NCBI GenBank assembly: GCA_002471345.1
Contig: DKPS01000025.1
Location: 1 to 18,089, forward strand
Reading direction: 5' to 3'
Length of the DNA: 18,089 nt
Source: Saprospiraceae bacterium UBA7328
GTDB taxonomy: Bacteria > Bacteroidota > Bacteroidia > Chitinophagales > Saprospiraceae
The position numbers and the translations under genes were made by a program. Shown piece after piece: positions 14,545 through 18,089 of the stretch (the first letter of the stretch is position 1; every line of letters starts with the position of its first letter). Under the pieces are notes generated by a model. It saw nothing but the letters and a program-made list of their open reading frames with translations, was not told the DNA's origin and searched no databases.

Positions 14545-17500
14545 CTACCTTTTTACTATTTTTTTTATGTCAAATGATCCATTCCCCCTTCTGATTTCTA
14601 TATAGTATGCACCACTAGACAAACTTTGAATATCTATTTCATGATGATGAGTTGGATCAACTTTTATCAGTTTAATTAATTTTCCGTCCAGTCCCCATAT
14701 ACTAATTTGATCAAATTCAGCTCCCTCTATTTCAAAACGATTTAAAAATGGGTTTGGAAATACTTCAATATCATTTTTAGTAATTGTGGAATTCTCAAAT
14801 TCTGATAAGGACTCATCTAACATATTGAATGACTGCATGACTATTTCCGGCATAGTTTCATTTTGTTTAGAAGGTGCCTTTGAAGTAATGTAACCATCAT
14901 AATCCTTTACTGATAGACAATAGTCTTCTACTTCACCATGAGTAATAGGATCACATCCATTATCATGATAACCATGAGGGTTAGCAGAAATGCGCATTGG
15001 AAAATCTCCAGATGGAAGGCCATTCGAAAATATGAATCTTCCTTTTAGTGCCACCTTGCTTCGACCTCTTGCTATTCTTTCTGATTTAGAATATTTGCCA
15101 TTTTTGTTCCAATCGATGAAAATTGCCCAATACAATGTATTACCATAGGAATTACTTCCAGCCGTAAGCTGTACTTCTATCACTTTGTCCTTAGTCACGG
15201 ATAAACAAGTCTGTGAATAGTCTCCATATCCTCCATCATTTCCAGTTACTATTTTTTGATTTCCAAACTGAGCAGATTCAATCCAATCTCCATAACTGTC
15301 TGTAGGACCTGTGTGACATAGATCATTCTCATCTGATCCTTTTACAGTTACTGAAAATGAGCAGAAATCAATATTGCCACAAGCATCTTTGCCTTTGTAT
15401 TTAATTTCATATGTGCCAGCTGAGAGACTACTTCCATTTGCGGGACCTGAAATTTGGGTGAGCTCAATTCCACCAGAAATTTCCATAATATATTCCCTTT
15501 TTTTGTATGAATACTGATCATTCCACTGACCATTGTTGAGTATCTCTACATAATGCTGATCATCATAATAATTGTTTGGCTGACCTGGATACCAATTTTC
15601 ATAAGAGAGTGGTGCACCGTTTACCCATTTGAAATGTCCTTCATGATTATAGTCAGAAAGGCCAATGAAAGCACTCTGTACGGTTAGAAAATTAGCCAAC
15701 ATTGTATTTTCTTCATCATCATCTATTACAGCCAAATATCCTCCATGTTTTTCACATTCTGCTTGAGCATCTTTCCAAGTTAGATCCTCTTTAGAACAAA
15801 AATATTTATGCCCATTTCTACTACCCATGAAAACAAATCCAGGAATCTCTGAATAATCTGAACTAGAAAAAGAACAGCATGTCTCAGCTGTTGGGTCATT
15901 CCACATCACATGAGTAGAACCATGACCTGACTGAAGATTGACGGTTAGGTCAGTGGGACAAGTCAAATTCAAACTTCCTGATTTAATGACATCAAAGCTG
16001 CATGTCTTACTTTTGCCACATCCATCTGTGACCTTGTATGTAATGGTTGCTGAAGATCCATTGAAAGACGAAGGACTATGAGGCCCTCCTATCTGTTCTA
16101 TCTTGATGCATGGTATTTCAACAATGAACTCTAATTTTTTATAATTGTACTGGTCATTCCAATATCCATCATCTAGTAATTCTACATAATCCTGTTTTCC
16201 TCTATAATCATTAGGTTGCCCAGGATACCAGTTAGAATAGGTTATAGAAGATCCATCTACCCATTTAAAATCACCTTCATTTATATGATCGGAGAGGCCA
16301 ATGAATGCAGATCTCACTTCCAAGAATTCACTTAAGAGATTATTTTCATATTCGTCATTGATCACAGCGAGATATCCACCCATACTTCTTGCATGTTCTG
16401 CTGCGTCTTGCCATGTGGCAGAAAATTTTGAACAATAATATCTATGGCCATCAATCGAGCCCATATCAACAAATCCACTACTATAATCTTCATCACAATT
16501 GGCACAACTCGAGTTAACTTGTGGTAAAGGCCAACTGTCATAGTGTATATCCTGCCCACATTCTAATATAATATCATCAGGACATTCAATAATCAAGTCA
16601 CTACCTGTATGCTCTGATTTTACTGTTATTTCAAATGAACATGTAGAGGAATTGCCACAATCATCAGTGGCTGTGTATACTACTTTAGTAACTCCTAGAG
16701 GGAATGTACTCCCATTGGGGTGACTACTTTCTATCGTTACAGTACTACAATTGTCAGATGCCGTAGGTAAGTCCCAAGTATAATTTGAATTATTTATGTC
16801 GAGAGTAACATCATGAGGGCAATTATAGATAGAAGGTGCTTCATTGTCTTCTAACCTTATTTTTTGAATACATTTTCTTAAGGCTCCATTTTGTAAAGTA
16901 GCGGTCCATTCTCTTTCTATAATCAAACTACAATCGCTATCTGAAATGATTTTGTCCTCAGAAGTAATCCCTACACCTCCACATAGATTGCCTGTGTGTG
17001 ATATATTGGGTCTGCCTGTATCTTTTGGATCTGTACTTTCTCCTCTACATCCCCAATAATCAGTGGGACATAAGATTTCAAAATTATCGGTGCAGTCGTC
17101 ACGTTTCACTGTAATGTCAAATGAACAACTGCTGCTGTTGCCATTATCATCGGATGCTATATAGGTCACTGTTGTTACACCTTCTGGGAAAGTAGATCCA
17201 TTATCATGACTATTTTCCAAAGTAACGGAAGTGCAATTGTCAGAAGCAGTTGGCAACGTCCAAGTATATGATGAAGCATCTGAATCAAGTGTCACATCTT
17301 TTGGGCAATTATGAATAGTAGGTGCCTGGCTATCCTCAAGTGTGATAATTTGAGCACATTTTTTCGTGAATCCATCACCTAATTCTGTAGCATTCCATAA
17401 TCTTTGTACTATATGTTTAGTAGGAAAGCTAGAGATCACACTGTCTTGAAAAGAAATATTTAAGCTTCCACAGAAATCCCCTGAATGAGAAACATTAGCC

Positions 17501-18089
17501 TGTCCTGTATCATAGGGGTCTATACTATCACCTAGACAAGCATAAAAGTTTGGCGGACAAGAAATAGTGAAATTTTGATCACAAGTATCTACAATTACAT
17601 TTACAAAAAAGGAACAGCTAGATTCATTTCCACACTCATCAGTTGCTGAATAAATGACCTCAGTCTGTCCTTCTGAAAAAACTGCTCCACTATTGTAATT
17701 ACTTATGAGTTGAACTTGCCCACAATTATCATTTACCTGTGGATCTAACCAGTTTAAGGCAGTATTCGGATTGTCTATTGTTACATCTGGAGGACAATTA
17801 TTTATAATAGGAGCATCACTATCAATAAGCTCTATTCTGTGAATACAAGTCTTTGTTTCATCTGTTTCTGAAGCTGTCGCAAACCATGTCCTTTCGATGA
17901 AAGTATTACAAATTGAATCAGTCATAATAGAATCTATATGACCAATAGACTTTGATCCGCAAAAGTCTCCCATGTGAGTTGTATTTCCTGAACCAATAAT
18001 TGATGGATCAATATCATCTCCTACGCATCCTCTATAATCTGAAGGGCAAATCAATTCGAATTCAGTTGTACATCCCTCTTCTATTGTTA
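14545..18089 (-). CDS. Large T9SS-secreted surface protein: HYR repeats, two C-type lectin domains, GEVED domain (5' partial)
   Basis: The frame is open to the right edge, so this is the C-terminal part of a larger protein. The TTG at 18054 is an ordinary Leu codon inside a repeat, not a start; upstream codons read EEGCTTEFE, matching later repeats. Counting from 18054: three Cys-rich HYR units (about 1-157, 158-319, 320-480); an HYR-like domain (485-690) split by a C-type lectin domain (527-649); a second one (694-906) split by lectin domain 739-859; a GEVED domain (910-1052, HGEVEDYCLSV); then a linker and a T9SS type A sorting domain (about 1095-1169, VFPNPFLNRFEIEG ... GAYYIEIRRG). Lectin marks are GGYLAVI, AFIGLSD, WYPGQPN and WND. 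It would be exported through T9SS and attached to the surface or released, probably binding glycans. Roles in adhesion are inferred. Confidence 0.9.
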   Translation of the reverse strand, partial: TIEEGCTTEFELICPSDYRGCVGDDIDPSIIGSGNTTHMGDFCGSKSIGHIDSIMTDSICNTFIERTWFATASETDETKTCIHRIELIDSDAPIINNCPPDVTIDNPNTALNWLDPQVNDNCGQVQLISNYNSGAVFSEGQTEVIYSATDECGNESSCSFFVNVIVDTCDQNFTISCPPNFYACLGDSIDPYDTGQANVSHSGDFCGSLNISFQDSVISSFPTKHIVQRLWNATELGDGFTKKCAQIITLEDSQAPTIHNCPKDVTLDSDASSYTWTLPTASDNCTSVTLENSHDNGSTFPEGVTTVTYIASDDNGNSSSCSFDITVKRDDCTDNFEILCPTDYWGCRGESTDPKDTGRPNISHTGNLCGGVGITSEDKIISDSDCSLIIEREWTATLQNGALRKCIQKIRLEDNEAPSIYNCPHDVTLDINNSNYTWDLPTASDNCSTVTIESSHPNGSTFPLGVTKVVYTATDDCGNSSTCSFEITVKSEHTGSDLIIECPDDIILECGQDIHYDSWPLPQVNSSCANCDEDYSSGFVDMGSIDGHRYYCSKFSATWQDAAEHARSMGGYLAVINDEYENNLLSEFLEVRSAFIGLSDHINEGDFKWVDGSSITYSNWYPGQPNDYRGKQDYVELLDDGYWNDQYNYKKLEFIVEIPCIKIEQIGGPHSPSSFNGSSATITYKVTDGCGKSKTCSFDVIKSGSLNLTCPTDLTVNLQSGHGSTHVMWNDPTAETCCSFSSSDYSEIPGFVFMGSRNGHKYFCSKEDLTWKDAQAECEKHGGYLAVIDDDEENTMLANFLTVQSAFIGLSDYNHEGHFKWVNGAPLSYENWYPGQPNNYYDDQHYVEILNNGQWNDQYSYKKREYIMEISGGIELTQISGPANGSSLSAGTYEIKYKGKDACGNIDFCSFSVTVKGSDENDLCHTGPTDSYGDWIESAQFGNQKIVTGNDGGYGDYSQTCLSVTKDKVIEVQLTAGSNSYGNTLYWAIFIDWNKNGKYSKSERIARGRSKVALKGRFIFSNGLPSGDFPMRISANPHGYHDNGCDPITHGEVEDYCLSVKDYDGYITSKAPSKQNETMPEIVMQSFNMLDESLSEFENSTITKNDIEVFPNPFLNRFEIEGAEFDQISIWGLDGKLIKLIKVDPTHHHEIDIQSLSSGAYYIEIRRGNGSFDIKKIVKR
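15478..16476 (-). repeat. Duplicated HYR-embedded C-type lectin module
   Basis: Two lectin domains (16108-16476 and 15478-15840) align along their length, for example SAFIGLSD, GxFKWVxGxxxxYxNWYPGQPNxY, YVExLxxGxWNDQYxYKK. The HYR halves flanking each also align, indicating that the whole nested unit was duplicated as one piece. Confidence 0.82.
16615..18089 (-). repeat. Tandem protein-level repeat of about 160 residues (HYR units)
   Basis: Three successive units, at about 17584-18089, 17098-17583 and 16615-17097, share the same order: CPxDxxGCxGDxxDPxxTG, HxGDxCG, an Arg-Trp-x-Ala-Thr strand, a Cys before xIxLxD, NCPxDVTxD, SDNC, GxTxVxYxAxDxxGNSSxCSFxxTV. The second and third units are closest. 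The repeat is clear in protein but only moderate in DNA, implying old duplications kept by selection. Confidence 0.85.

Overview
The window reads as chromosomal DNA of a low-GC member of the Bacteroidota, probably marine or environmental and from a flavobacterial or saprospiral lineage. The evidence is a C-terminal type IX secretion (T9SS) sorting domain on a HYR/C-type-lectin/GEVED protein, a DUF5683 gene next to parAB, a large AsmA-like protein, an OmpA protein with a carboxypeptidase-regulatory N-terminus, A-rich sequences in place of clear Shine-Dalgarno sites, and several TAnnTTTG-type -7 boxes.

Layout. (1) Positions 1-1745, minus strand: the head of a tryptophan operon. A promoter overlaps the end of the upstream gene. 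It is followed by a 20-residue leader peptide with three consecutive Trp codons, a 15-bp terminator hairpin, trpE, and the first 50 codons of trpG/pabA, which runs off the left edge. This is a classical-looking transcription attenuator and the clearest regulatory finding. (2) 1749-4703, minus: a 984-residue AsmA-like membrane-anchored protein with an unusual start region. (3) 4852-6812, plus: a fused two-domain oligopeptide-type ABC ATPase without permease neighbours, then a possible small membrane protein. (4) 6784-7716, minus: fmt. (5) 7922-10062, plus: an OmpA protein with a SPOR-like C-terminus, then a GNAT acetyltransferase. (6) 10063-14363, minus: a tight five-gene run, UPF0173 metallo-hydrolase, parA, parB, DUF5683 protein and a secreted amidohydrolase, with intergenic gaps of 4 to 17 bp and one good -7 box upstream of the first gene. 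(7) 14474-18089, minus: the 3' part of a very large secreted adhesin-like gene. It has repeated HYR units, two C-type lectin domains that appear to be nested inside HYR domains, a GEVED domain and a T9SS type A sorting domain, and ends at a strong hairpin terminator. Its 5' end lies beyond the right edge.

Together these are mostly core functions (Trp synthesis, initiator tRNA formylation, chromosome segregation, envelope maintenance) plus one accessory surface protein. I see no tRNA, rRNA, CRISPR array, insertion sequence or phage gene, and no parS palindrome of the common CACGTG-centred form. No gene-free stretch exceeds 300 bases. The longest is about 230 bp (14317-14544) and holds the parAB-operon promoter candidate and the adhesin terminator.
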